From contig JAQCHG010000003.1 of assembly GCA_027619675.1 (NCBI GenBank), positions 1 through 13,500 on the forward strand: 13,500 nt of DNA, in the 5' to 3' direction. Of the stretch, positions 1 through 7,068 are shown in pieces. Made by a program: the position numbers and the translations under genes. The notes beneath the pieces were generated by a model that did no database searches, was not told the origin of the DNA, and was given only the letters and a program-made list of their open reading frames with translations. The first letter of the stretch is position 1. Each line of letters starts with the position of its first letter. This stretch comes from Cyanobacteriota bacterium (GTDB lineage: Bacteria > Cyanobacteriota > Cyanobacteriia > Phormidesmidales > Phormidesmidaceae).

Positions 1-66
1 GGCACTGGCACAGGCAAACACAGGCAGGGTGTAACCAGGGCGGGGGGTCGCGATCGAGGTCGTCAT
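1..66 (-). CDS. cbiD: CbiD-like cobalt-precorrin-5B C1-methyltransferase, N-terminal fragment
   Basis: Only the first 22 codons lie in the window; the gene runs off the left edge. The reverse strand opens with an ATG at 66 and reads MTTSIATPRPGYTLPVFACA before the edge. The G-Y-T-L-P-V-F-A-C-A stretch resembles the start of cyanobacterial CbiD proteins, where the enterobacterial enzyme has a KGYTTGSCA-like motif. CbiD acts in the anaerobic cobalamin (B12) pathway and methylates C1 of the corrin ring using S-adenosylmethionine. The family call rests on memory of this short motif, so it is tentative. No strong Shine-Dalgarno sequence precedes the ATG. The gene is divergent from moaA, and about 210 bp separate the two starts. 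Confidence 0.5.
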   Translation of the reverse strand, partial: MTTSIATPRPGYTLPVFACASA

Positions 67-277
67 AGCAACAACAGCCGGGGCAGCTCAGCGGGGTTTA
101 AGGCTCACAGTTTAACAATAGAAACGTTGCTAAAGTGGACACCAGAAGCCTGCTCGCCCAGGTTGACAGCCCCCGGTTCGATCCAGGGTCAGGGGGATGG
201 GGATGGCCGTCGTTGCCCTCTGGGGACACGGGTGCCCCTCAAGCCTGGGCGGGCGATCGCCCCTCCATTCAGAGCCC

Positions 278-1261
278 ATGAACCCCATCGACTATCTCCG
301 CATCAGTGTGATTGATCGCTGCAACTTTCGCTGCCAGTACTGTATGCCGCAGGGGGCGGAATTGGCCTATGGGCTACGGCAAGACTGGCTCACCCGAGGG
401 GAAATTTTGGCCCTGGTGGAAGCGGTGTTTATGCCCTTGGGGTTTACCCGGTTTCGCCTGACCGGGGGGGAGCCCCTGCTGCGCCCGGATCTTGTGGACA
501 TTGTTGCTGACATTGCCGCCCTGCCCCAAACGGCAGACCTAGCCCTCACCACCAATGCCTTTTTGCTAGAAAAGCTGGCCCAACCCCTGTGGGATGCCGG
601 GTTACGGCGGTTGAACATTAGCCTCGATTCCCTCGATCCCGACACTTTTGCAACCCTGATTGGCCGTTCGGGGGTGGGTTGGCATCGGGTCTGGGCGGGC
701 ATTCAGGCGGCCCACCGGGTGGGGTTTGACCCCCTCAAGTTGAATGTGGTGGTGATTCCAGGGGTGAATGACCATGAGGTGCTGGACCTGGCGGCCCTGA
801 CCCTCGATCGCCGTTGGCATGTGCGGTTCATTGAGTTTATGCCCATCGGCAATGGGGATTTGTTTGCCGATGCGGGCTGGGTTCCGTCGGAGGTGCTGCG
901 GCAGCGCATTGGCGATCGCTGGGGGCTGACCAGCGGTGCAGTGCGCGGCAATGGTCCCGCCGATGTGTTTCAGATCCCCGGTGCCCAGGGGACGTTGGGC
1001 TTCATTAGCCAGATGTCAGAGTGCTTTTGCGATCGCTGCAATCGGATGCGGCTATCGGCGGATGGTTGGCTACGGCCCTGTCTGCTGAACGAAACGGGGC
1101 AGTTGAACCTGCGGGACATGCTGCGGGGGGGCATGGCCCTGGCGGACATCCGCGATCGGGTCGGGGCCTTGGTCACAGCTAAGCCCGAGATCAATTTCAA
1201 AATGAGGGAGTCAGGCACCACCGGAGCCTACAGCCGCACCATGTCTCAAATTGGGGGCTGA
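278..1261 (+). CDS. moaA: GTP 3',8-cyclase MoaA (molybdenum cofactor biosynthesis)
   Basis: This radical SAM enzyme converts GTP to 3',8-cyclo-7,8-dihydro-GTP, the first step of molybdopterin synthesis, in the cytoplasm; MoaC takes the product further. The 327-aa protein has the N-terminal [4Fe-4S]/SAM cluster motif CX3CX2C (C15, C19, C22), the SAM-binding LTGGEP (61-66), NISLDSL (113-119) and RFIEFMP (183-189). The second cluster motif is CX2CX13C (C251, C254, C268). The chain ends in the Gly-Gly tail typical of MoaA (326-327). Length matches the family. The frame is open upstream to an ATG at 197, but the 27 extra residues have no family resemblance, and the conserved region begins at [10 protein letters not shown], so 278 is preferred. 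No Shine-Dalgarno sequence is obvious. No other moa genes lie in the window. Confidence 0.96.
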   Translation: MNPIDYLRISVIDRCNFRCQYCMPQGAELAYGLRQDWLTRGEILALVEAVFMPLGFTRFRLTGGEPLLRPDLVDIVADIAALPQTADLALTTNAFLLEKLAQPLWDAGLRRLNISLDSLDPDTFATLIGRSGVGWHRVWAGIQAAHRVGFDPLKLNVVVIPGVNDHEVLDLAALTLDRRWHVRFIEFMPIGNGDLFADAGWVPSEVLRQRIGDRWGLTSGAVRGNGPADVFQIPGAQGTLGFISQMSECFCDRCNRMRLSADGWLRPCLLNETGQLNLRDMLRGGMALADIRDRVGALVTAKPEINFKMRESGTTGAYSRTMSQIGG

Positions 1262-1297
1262 TTCCCATCCAGTTGATCCCACTCCCGACTGGTGACG

Positions 1298-1325
1298 CTT
1301 CCGCTTGGATTGGGCGGAAGGCTTT
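1298..1325 (+). terminator. possible moaA terminator hairpin
   Basis: About 36 bp after the moaA stop, CTTCCGC (1298-1304) pairs perfectly with GCGGAAG (1314-1320) around a 9-nt loop, followed by GCTTT. The U-tract is short, so this is a weak intrinsic terminator candidate. Confidence 0.4.
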
Positions 1326-1405
1326 CATGGTTCCCTCCTTGGCACAATCCCACGATTGCCGCCCCCCTCCTGATCCTACGGCTGATACACAAATTAATTG
1401 GTCAG

Positions 1406-1811
1406 AACTTACGCAGTCACACCCACGGATAAGGGGCTTAAGCCCCTTGCCTTAACGGTACGCCGAGGGCTCGGTAGCATTGTGCGTCAATCCTATTGGT
1501 CTTGTTCCCCCAACCGCCAGGGAATCAATTCCCTGGCTCACAGCAGAAGTCCGTTGAAACGGACTCTTGAGGCCGAAATGGTCAAGGCATCTATTTCTAA
1601 TGGACAGTCGCGATGAGCCTGGAATTCAAATTCCAGGCGGGGCATCGGGCTCATCCCGTGGCTACCCAGAAATATCTATGAACAGGAGCCTTCTGATCAG
1701 GGAGCGGTGGGGTGCCTAGTTGAGCTTGGCGCGAATAACCCTACCTTCTGGCTCCCTATCTCCCATGCTCCCCAGCTCCCCCACCTAAGGAAACGGTTGG
1801 CAAACTTACGC
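1406..1811. other. possible element boundaries: AACTTACGC direct repeats
   Basis: The 9-mer AACTTACGC occurs in direct orientation at 1406-1414 and 1803-1811, enclosing the palindrome cluster. It might mark the edges of a mobile non-autonomous element, or be a second small repeat. Two 9-mer copies alone are weak evidence. Confidence 0.25.
1431..1655. repeat. cluster of short palindromes (REP/MITE-like)
   Basis: Five near-perfect palindromes occur in 225 bp. They are: P1 1431-1448, AAGGGGCTT/AAGCCCCTT with no spacer; P2 1463-1474, CCGAG-GG-CTCGG; P3 1516-1537, arms GCCAGGGAAT and ATTCCCTGGC with spacer CA; P4 1548-1565, AGTCCGTT-GA-AACGGACT; P5 1617-1638, arms GCCTGGAATT and AATTCCAGGC with spacer CA. 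P5 sits inside a further inverted repeat, GATGAGCC (1612-1619) with GGCTCATC (1648-1655), whose last bases overlap the P5 arm, so the two folds compete. A weaker stem, CTTGA (1566-1570) with TCAAG (1582-1586), lies between P4 and P5. I infer a dispersed intergenic repeat of the REP or MITE type, since cyanobacterial genomes are rich in these. There is no coding potential and no CRISPR-like periodicity. Confidence 0.7.
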
Positions 1812-1906
1812 CGCGCTGGACTAGCGCTAGCGGTGGCGGCGGCCCTGGTGAGTGCGTCAGGGCTGCGATTCCCCATCCAGGTTGACGCGCTGGATAGCGA
1901 TGCGTT
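1656..1906. other. gene-free remainder between repeat cluster and pgpH
   Basis: I see no convincing gene here. A 67-codon plus-strand frame (1707-1910) runs through but has no recognisable family, no good ribosome binding site, and overlaps the end of pgpH. A 10-bp palindrome, CTAGCGCTAG, lies at 1821-1830. No clear intrinsic terminator follows the pgpH stop at 1907-1909. Confidence 0.5.
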
Positions 1907-4462
1907 CTAGGAGCGGCCCATGGCGGGACTAAGGCTGGCTTTGGGGTAGGCGATGCGCTTGTGGTTGTACTGCTGCCACACCTGCACAAACACCTGGGCA
2001 ATGAGGGCCATGTGCTCCCGCGTCAGCCCCGAATCAATCAACTGGCTATCCCGCCAGCGGGCCTTGAGGATGCGGTTGACCATGGCCAGGGCTTCTTCGT
2101 GGGTGGCATCTTTGAGCGATCGCAAAGCCGCTTCGCAGGAGTCCGCCAGCATCACAATCCCCGTCTCTGGGGATTGGGGAATGGGGCCATCGTAGCGAAA
2201 GTCCTGTTCTCGCACCGGACGAGTTGGGGCTGGGTCAGCGGCTTGCTCCTGGGCTTGGTGGTAGAAATAGCTGATCAGCATCGTCCCCTGATGCTCAGGG
2301 ATAAACGCCTGGAGGGCTTTGGGCAAACGGCAGCGGCGGGCCATGGCGATGCCCTCGCTGACGTGCTTTTTAATAATGTCGGCACTTTTCCAGGGGTCGT
2401 TGAGGGTGTCGTGCTTGTTGGGTCCTCCCATCTGGTTTTCGATGAATCCCTGGGGATCGTGCATCTTGCCAATGTCGTGGTACAAGGTGCCCGCCCGCAC
2501 CAGCTCCACATTGCAGTTCAGGGCTTGGGCCGCCGCTTCCGCCAGGGAAGCCACAAACAGGGTGTGCTGAAAGGTGCCGGGGGCCTCCGCCGCCAGTCGC
2601 TTGAGCAGGGGGCGGTTGGGGTTCGACAATTCCGCCAAGCGAATGGGGGTGACCAAATCAAAGAGGTGCTCCAGATAGGGGCTCAACCCCAGGGCCAAGA
2701 CGCTGGCCACCAGGCCATAGCCTCCCTGTTTGGCCGCTTCCGCCATGGGCAGATACCAGGTGGCCTGACTGAAAGGGTTGAGCACCCACGTCAGCATCAG
2801 GTAGCTGAATCCCTGAATCAGCCCCACCACCCCGCCCAAAAGGGCCAGTTCTTCCCGCGATCGCAGCCGGGGGGCAATCACACTGCTAACTAAGGCCCCC
2901 ACCGCACTCGCCAGCAGGGGAATGGTGCCGACACGGGTACCCATGGGCAGCAGCACGGTCAACACCCCCACCACCGTGGTGCCCAGGGTCACCCCATAGA
3001 AGCTGCCCATGAGCAGACCAATGGCGGGCAGGCTGTAGACGGCAATGCCCAGCACATTGAGCACCGACACACAGAGCACCGTGCAAATCACCAAGCCGTG
3101 ATCGCGACGGCGCAGGGCAGGGCGCACCGTGCGCTCCGCCAATAGAAAGCAGCCGATGCCGAAGGCCATCAACACCCCAAAGGCCCCCAGCCCCCAGAGG
3201 TTAAATCGCCGCTGGCTCAGGCCAAATTCGTCCAACAGCACAAAGGCGGTGCGATCGATCTCTTCCCCCGCCTCCACAATCGGTTGCCCCGCTTGGATGC
3301 TGACCATCACCGGGGGCACCTTTTCCGCTGCGTCCTCTGCCTTTTGCAAGGTGCGCTCGGGGTCAGGTTCTAGATTCACCTCCAGCACCACCGTCAACAC
3401 CGCCACGGCAAAGGTTTCAGCGGCGGCGGGCACATCCCCCCGCACCTGCAACTTGCTGGCCTCCGCCAGGATATCGGGGGGCACGCCCTGGGCAATGCCC
3501 TGCAACAACATACGCTGCAAAGCCCGCCGTAGCCCTTGCTGAGTGGTCAGCCATTCCGGCTGGGGCAAATCCAGAAAACTGGGATCATTGGGCAAAATTT
3601 GCCCCTCGGCCTGGGCAATACGGGCCAAATCTTCACGGGCGGCCTGGTAGCGCGATCTCATGATCTCAATCTGCTGGGCAAAGGCCCGCCGTTCTTGGGG
3701 CGATCGCCCCCGCTGGTAGTTGACCAACTCCCGCACCGACTGCTGTTGCCGGGGCAGCAATTGCCGAAACGCCGTCCCCGCCTGACGCAATTGATCTAGA
3801 TCGGGCAGCGGCGGCGCGGGGGCGTTGGGGGTGCTGAGGGCGGCTAGGTCCCGCACAGCGGTCCATTGGTCTTCGGGGGCTTGGCGTAGATAGGTTTGGG
3901 CAGCGGTGGAGAGGCGATCGGTGGGCAACACTGGCAGGGGTCCAGCCTGTTCCCACAGGGCATTAGCCTGGTCTAGCACCCCATTGAGGCGATTGCGAAT
4001 CTGCTCATTCTTGGTGGGGTTGGGCACCAGCACTGGCTTAGCCCCGTTGCGGGCGGCGGCCCGATCCGCTTCGGTGGTTTCTGTGTCCTCCACGGTGGCA
4101 TCGCGGGGGGCGATGATGGTTTCTGGGGCCACCGTGGTCACCTGTAACTCCGGTTGGCGGTAAAACCGCTGGCCCATAGCGGTGGTCAACAACAGGGTCG
4201 CTAGGCCCGCCGCCACCAGAGCCTTGACCCGGTCCCCTGGGCGGGTCCGGCGGCGGTGACGACGCACCGGTGGCACCGTCGCCACCGCAAAGGAAGGATT
4301 GGGGATCGGTCCCTCCACGGGGCGGGGGGCGAGGGGACTGAGCCCTAAACTGGGCAATTGACGACGACCCCAGCGCCGGATAACGTCAGGCCAATACTGA
4401 CGGTGGCGGACCCGTGCCCACCACCCCCCAACTTGCCGGATTCGCCACCACATGACTTTCAT
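1907..4462 (-). CDS. pgpH: 7TM-HD membrane phosphohydrolase, PgpH family (c-di-AMP phosphodiesterase)
   Basis: PgpH-family proteins hydrolyse the second messenger c-di-AMP to pApA, which affects osmotic, potassium and envelope homeostasis. This 851-aa protein has a basic, Trp-rich cytoplasmic head (1-78), one membrane helix (about 79-97), a large extracytoplasmic 7TMR-HDED domain (about 100-412, starting at the typical TVAPETIIAPRDATVED), a block of about seven membrane helices (about 420-600) and a C-terminal cytoplasmic HD domain (about 625-835). Metal-binding residues of the HD domain are visible: H633 in FQHTL, H662-D663 in YHDIGK, H700, H724 in PEHQGT and D774 in MLADS, so the enzyme looks intact. 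The ATG at 4462 is used; a second ATG lies three codons later. A purine stretch (GAAGAAG) just upstream could serve as ribosome binding site. c-di-AMP as substrate is inferred from the family. Confidence 0.92.
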   Translation of the reverse strand: MKVMWWRIRQVGGWWARVRHRQYWPDVIRRWGRRQLPSLGLSPLAPRPVEGPIPNPSFAVATVPPVRRHRRRTRPGDRVKALVAAGLATLLLTTAMGQRFYRQPELQVTTVAPETIIAPRDATVEDTETTEADRAAARNGAKPVLVPNPTKNEQIRNRLNGVLDQANALWEQAGPLPVLPTDRLSTAAQTYLRQAPEDQWTAVRDLAALSTPNAPAPPLPDLDQLRQAGTAFRQLLPRQQQSVRELVNYQRGRSPQERRAFAQQIEIMRSRYQAAREDLARIAQAEGQILPNDPSFLDLPQPEWLTTQQGLRRALQRMLLQGIAQGVPPDILAEASKLQVRGDVPAAAETFAVAVLTVVLEVNLEPDPERTLQKAEDAAEKVPPVMVSIQAGQPIVEAGEEIDRTAFVLLDEFGLSQRRFNLWGLGAFGVLMAFGIGCFLLAERTVRPALRRRDHGLVICTVLCVSVLNVLGIAVYSLPAIGLLMGSFYGVTLGTTVVGVLTVLLPMGTRVGTIPLLASAVGALVSSVIAPRLRSREELALLGGVVGLIQGFSYLMLTWVLNPFSQATWYLPMAEAAKQGGYGLVASVLALGLSPYLEHLFDLVTPIRLAELSNPNRPLLKRLAAEAPGTFQHTLFVASLAEAAAQALNCNVELVRAGTLYHDIGKMHDPQGFIENQMGGPNKHDTLNDPWKSADIIKKHVSEGIAMARRCRLPKALQAFIPEHQGTMLISYFYHQAQEQAADPAPTRPVREQDFRYDGPIPQSPETGIVMLADSCEAALRSLKDATHEEALAMVNRILKARWRDSQLIDSGLTREHMALIAQVFVQVWQQYNHKRIAYPKASLSPAMGRS

Positions 4463-4768
4463 CGCTTCTTCACCAACGCCATCGCCCAGATATCTGTCCT
4501 GCCCTGTTGCAGTTCCGGATTTGGGGAAGGCGGCGATCGCCTCACCCGAGCGGGACTGCTGCCCAATCCAGATTCATCCTTGCTTTGACGATTGCATGTC
4601 CTAGGCTGTGTACGGACGGTACGGACCTACGGTTTGGGTGCGGACCCGGTGCGCCCAACCCCACCATTGGGGTGCCTGCGTCACTGAAGAACCATGCCAA
4701 ACATTATAATCGTCCAAATTTTCGCGTCTTAACCGCAGCGAGACGGCGTCTCAGGGAGATCCGCAGCG
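4463..4768. other. intergenic region upstream of pgpH
   Basis: The 306 bp between two minus-strand genes contain no convincing ORF. They include a small stem, CCCCA (4659-4663) with TGGGG (4668-4672), an AT-rich pocket at about 4700-4722 that may hold the pgpH promoter, and GAGACG-G-CGTCTC (4740-4752). The last lies just downstream of the neighbouring gene's stop but has no T-tract, so it is a poor terminator. Confidence 0.5.
4703..4732 (-). promoter_or_regulatory. candidate promoter for pgpH
   Basis: On the minus strand a perfect -10 hexamer TATAAT (4708-4703) lies 18 bp after TTAAGA (4732-4727), which matches TTGACA at 4 of 6 positions. This would leave a 5' leader of about 235 nt before pgpH. 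The ATTATAAT core reads as TATAAT on both strands, so direction is not fixed by the sequence. Confidence 0.3.
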
Positions 4769-5593
4769 CTAGGGCAACTTTCCGCACATAACTGGCCTAG
4801 GGCTGGCATCAGGGGCTGGCAGCATCCCCGCCCAAAGTCGCCAGAGCTGGGTGGCGGCGGTGAGCAAATCGGCGATCGCAGGGGTCTCGATCCCCGGCGC
4901 AGGGCTGTTGGCTACCGCCTGTCGCCACGCCATCGGCAGGGTGCCTAGGCCCCGCTGTCCAGCGCTGAACAGGGCTGCCCACAAGCACACAGGAGAAGGG
5001 TAGCCGTACCGCCACAGGGCTGTCTTTAGGGTGAGGCTAAAGTCGCCCTGGCTTTGCTGCACCACGGCGATCGCGGCGGCCACAATGGCGTTGACATCAT
5101 CCAGGGGCATCGCCGGGGGCACAGCAGCCCTGCCTCGATCCCAAGGGGGCGTTAGCTGCCGTTGTAAGCATTGATACAGGTCCCCCAGGGGGGCGCTATC
5201 CCCCCGCCAGCCCAACCCTGGGGCCACCCTCAAGCAGACATCCCAACCCTGGGGATCATCCAGGTGGCAGAGCAGCAGGGGCACCCAGCCCACACTGGTG
5301 AACCCATCCCAGGGCTCCGGGGGTACGTGGGCAAAGGGGGATGGCTGAGGCTGATACAACCCCTGGCTCAAGGTCAAGAAATGGTGACAGACAGAGGTAG
5401 AGGGGGGCAGGCCAGGTTGATCGGGCGATCGCGGTGGCAAAGTCCGATCGACGATACGGCCCTGCTGCACCGCCTCAGCCACGGCCAATGCCCACACAAG
5501 TGCTTGAAACTGACTAAAACGGGAAAAAAACACGGCGGATCTCCCCTGCATCTGGGGGGGACACGGTAGTCTATTAGGGAAATTTCGGGACAT
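4769..5593 (-). CDS. degenerate ADP-ribosylglycohydrolase-fold protein (putative)
   Basis: This 274-aa soluble protein has no signal peptide or membrane helix. The order of its blocks recalls the all-helical ADP-ribosylglycohydrolase (DraG/ARH) family. An N-terminal helix (about 24-42) sits where the family has GAxxGDALG. GFTSVGWVPLLLCHLDDPQG (97-116) resembles the family's stretch before a 'DP' turn. Residues 184-225 (DFSLTLKTALWRYGYPSPVC to MAWR) align by eye with the region around the second catalytic motif, GGDTDTxxAxxGAxxGxxxGxxxIPxxW. The metal-binding Asp/Thr residues are not visible: YGYPSP stands at the GGDTDT position. If the family call is right, the protein is probably catalytically inactive or altered. 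The start is uncertain; ATG 5551 (residue 15) is an alternative. It precedes pgpH on the same strand, with a 306-bp gap. Confidence 0.6.
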   Translation of the reverse strand: MSRNFPNRLPCPPQMQGRSAVFFSRFSQFQALVWALAVAEAVQQGRIVDRTLPPRSPDQPGLPPSTSVCHHFLTLSQGLYQPQPSPFAHVPPEPWDGFTSVGWVPLLLCHLDDPQGWDVCLRVAPGLGWRGDSAPLGDLYQCLQRQLTPPWDRGRAAVPPAMPLDDVNAIVAAAIAVVQQSQGDFSLTLKTALWRYGYPSPVCLWAALFSAGQRGLGTLPMAWRQAVANSPAPGIETPAIADLLTAATQLWRLWAGMLPAPDASPRPVMCGKLP

Positions 5594-5676
5594 CCGGCCA
5601 ACTGCCGCCTTTTCGCCCTATGCCGCTATTACCGTTGCCCCCCCTTCAGCCTACTGGGTCTTGCCATACGTCGCTG

Positions 5677-6384
5677 ATGCGGAGATGCCCGCATCGTTTT
5701 GGGGCACGGGGGCAGTGGTGGCAACCCCTCGCCAGCGGCGCGATCGCCCTACCCTTAGTGATGATGACAGGTTTGGATCCCGCGATCGCGGCCCCTGGGG
5801 CTGCCGCCGCTCCCCTGGCCCTGGCCCAAACCACCGCCAGCCGCCCCATCCTCCGGTTGGGCAGCGAAGGGCCAGCGGTGAAAGAACTACAAGGGATGCT
5901 TACCCTCTTGGGCTACTACACCGAAGCGGTGAATGGGGAATTTAGCACAGCAACGGCAACGGCGGTGCAGGCGTTTCAGGTGGCGGCTGGGCTCACCCCC
6001 GATGGCATTGTCGGCCCCGCCACCTGGGCCAGATTGTTGCCTACCCCCTCCACAGAATTTACGCCGCCCCCTGCCACCGGGGGCGACACCGCTGACGAGA
6101 CACCGCCAGCCGCCGATGAGACAGCGGCGGATAACGGGGCGATCGCAACCCCCACCACCGCCGTCACCTCTCCGGTAGATCTGCCCACTCTGCGGGTGGG
6201 CATGTATGGCCCCGCCGTGACACGGGTGCAAGAGCGGTTGCAGCGCCTCGACTTTTACGCCGGGGCTTTGGACGGGGTGTTTGGTCCCCAAACGGAAGCA
6301 GCGGTGAAAGCCTTTCAGCGCAGCCGTCAACTCAGCGCCGACGGCATCATTGGTCCCGCCACATGGCAGGCCCTTTTCCGTTAA
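5677..6384 (+). CDS. exported protein with two peptidoglycan-binding (PG_binding_1) domains
   Basis: The protein probably binds peptidoglycan outside the cytoplasmic membrane; no catalytic domain is visible. From ATG 5677 it is 235 aa, with a basic head (MRRCPHRFGARG), a hydrophobic core (about 18-31) and possible signal peptidase sites near AIAA or ALAQ (37-51). Two PG_binding_1 repeats follow at about 58-121 and 170-234, each with the L(R)xGxxGPAVxxxQ start, the G.(Y/D)G.FxxxTxxAVxAFQ middle and the DGIxGPATWxxL end. A Pro/Thr/Ala/Glu-rich linker (122-169) joins them. The frame extends to ATG 5620, which would add 19 residues ahead of the signal peptide. I prefer 5677 because it gives a conventional signal sequence, but no Shine-Dalgarno sequence settles it. 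The gene is divergent from the ADP-ribosylglycohydrolase-like gene. It may target an unknown partner to the cell wall. Confidence 0.88.
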   Translation: MRRCPHRFGARGQWWQPLASGAIALPLVMMTGLDPAIAAPGAAAAPLALAQTTASRPILRLGSEGPAVKELQGMLTLLGYYTEAVNGEFSTATATAVQAFQVAAGLTPDGIVGPATWARLLPTPSTEFTPPPATGGDTADETPPAADETAADNGAIATPTTAVTSPVDLPTLRVGMYGPAVTRVQERLQRLDFYAGALDGVFGPQTEAAVKAFQRSRQLSADGIIGPATWQALFR

Positions 6385-6416
6385 GAAGATTTTTTGGAAT
6401 GACTATACCGCCGTCG

Positions 6417-6442
6417 GTTGGGGGCGAGGTCCGAGCCCCAAC
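6417..6442. terminator. weak terminator-like stem-loop after the peptidoglycan-binding gene
   Basis: GTTGGGGGC (6417-6425) pairs with GCCCCAAC (6435-6442) with one bulged G and a 9-nt loop, 33 bp after the stop codon. No T-tract follows, so intrinsic termination is doubtful. Confidence 0.3.
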
Positions 6443-6558
6443 AGTCTGAGCGGGTCATTGCTTTCTCAGCGATCGCCTCAGCGGTTGAGGCCCCTCAGAG
6501 TCCCCCTGCAATTGGGCAATGGAACGCCCCCGTTGCCCTGAAATCGCGGGCTCTGTCG

Positions 6559-6593
6559 GGGGATAGAGGGAAGCTATAGCTGGGGATAGAGGG
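6559..6593. repeat. direct repeat GGGGATAGAGGG x2
   Basis: GGGGATAGAGGG occurs at 6559-6570 and 6582-6593, 23 bp apart (about two helical turns). CCCTCTCTATC, an inverted near-copy with one extra base, follows at about 6614-6624. This could be a regulator binding site or a stem. Function is unknown. Confidence 0.55.
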
Positions 6594-6651
6594 CGATCGC
6601 GCCGCTGCCTGTACCCTCTCTATCGTTTGTTCAAGATTTAGCTAAAAAGCC

Positions 6652-6684
6652 TTTTGTGGCCTAATTTTTGTGGCACTGTATAAA
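6652..6684 (+). promoter_or_regulatory. candidate promoter with repeated TTTTGTGGC motif
   Basis: TTTTGTGGC is repeated at 6652-6660 and 6666-6674 (14-bp period), and an inverted relative, GGCACAAAA, follows at 6693-6701. TATAAA at 6679-6684 could be a -10 element, with TTGTGG (6655-6659 region) as a poor -35 at wide spacing. It would drive transcription through the stem-loops that follow. This is inferred from sequence only. Confidence 0.28.
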
Positions 6685-6765
6685 TAAGGTGAGGCACAAA
6701 ACAGTGCAGTTTTACACAGCAAACTACGTCACTTCACCACCGTAGTTAGTGAGCGTTAAACGCTC
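6673..6765. ncRNA. three consecutive stem-loops; candidate small RNA or structured leader
   Basis: Three inverted repeats follow one another. GCACTGT (6673-6679) pairs with ACAGTGC (6701-6707) around 21 nt. AACTACG (6722-6728) pairs with CGTAGTT (6741-6747) around 12 nt. GAGCGTT (6751-6757) and AACGCTC (6759-6765) flank a single base and are followed by CTTT. The 9-mer GCAGTTTTA flanks the last two stems (6706-6714 and 6772-6780). I recognise no known cyanobacterial RNA here; the Yfr1 core, for example, is absent. Confidence 0.3.
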
Positions 6766-7055
6766 CTTTACGCAGTTTTAAGGGCTGATGGATACGGCAA
6801 GTTCCGCGATCGCCCTCGCTGTTTAAATTCCTTGCCAGAGATGGATTGGGGCTCATGATTGAGCAGAGCCATCTGGAAAAGTTCGCCTGGTTAGGATGAC
6901 ACTAGCATTCGCCCATTGCCCCGATCCCATATCGGGAGATCGGCGGTTTTGGCAGGGCTAAAGGTGGCCCATCTCCTATGAACTTTTGTGCTGAGTTTGC
7001 GCCGGGGCTGCCCTTGCTGTGGAAGTTACTCATTGCCGCTGCCATTGACGATAGA

Positions 7056-7063
7056 AAGGGGGA
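7056..7063 (+). promoter_or_regulatory. Shine-Dalgarno site of the pentapeptide gene
   Basis: AAGGGGGA lies 5 nt before the ATG at 7069. This is the clearest ribosome binding site in the window. It fixes this start over the in-frame upstream ATG at 6988. Confidence 0.75.
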
Positions 7064-7068
7064 AACCC

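Larger units (their letters stand above)
6385..7068. other. 684-bp non-coding region with repeats and stem-loops
   Basis: I find no credible gene in this stretch. It holds a stem-loop soon after the preceding stop, a pair of GGGGATAGAGGG direct repeats, an AT-rich island with a candidate promoter and three consecutive stem-loops (6673-6765), and further short inverted repeats: GCTCA (6851-6855) with TGAGC (6860-6864), and CCCGAT (6920-6925) with ATCGGG (6931-6936). The last overlaps the alternative CCGATC (6921-6926) with GATCGG (6938-6943). Its length and structure suggest regulatory or small-RNA content. Confidence 0.6.

Noticed and set aside
197..277. N-terminal extension of moaA from ATG 197
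   Set aside because: The 27 extra residues do not match MoaA, and the conserved protein begins at 278.
1..1261. Functional link between cbiD and moaA as a cofactor operon
   Set aside because: The genes are divergent and belong to separate pathways; adjacency alone is not evidence.
1431..1655. CRISPR array
   Set aside because: The palindromes differ in sequence and spacing; there is no repeated direct repeat with uniform spacers.
1707..1910. 67-codon plus-strand ORF
   Set aside because: It has no family resemblance and no ribosome binding site, and it overlaps the end of pgpH; likely chance.
1961..2893. 310-codon plus-strand ORF antisense to pgpH
   Set aside because: It is a shadow of a GC-biased, well-supported gene, and its translation has no domain features.
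4740..4752. GAGACG-G-CGTCTC as terminator of the 4769-5593 gene
   Set aside because: The loop is too short and no T-tract follows.
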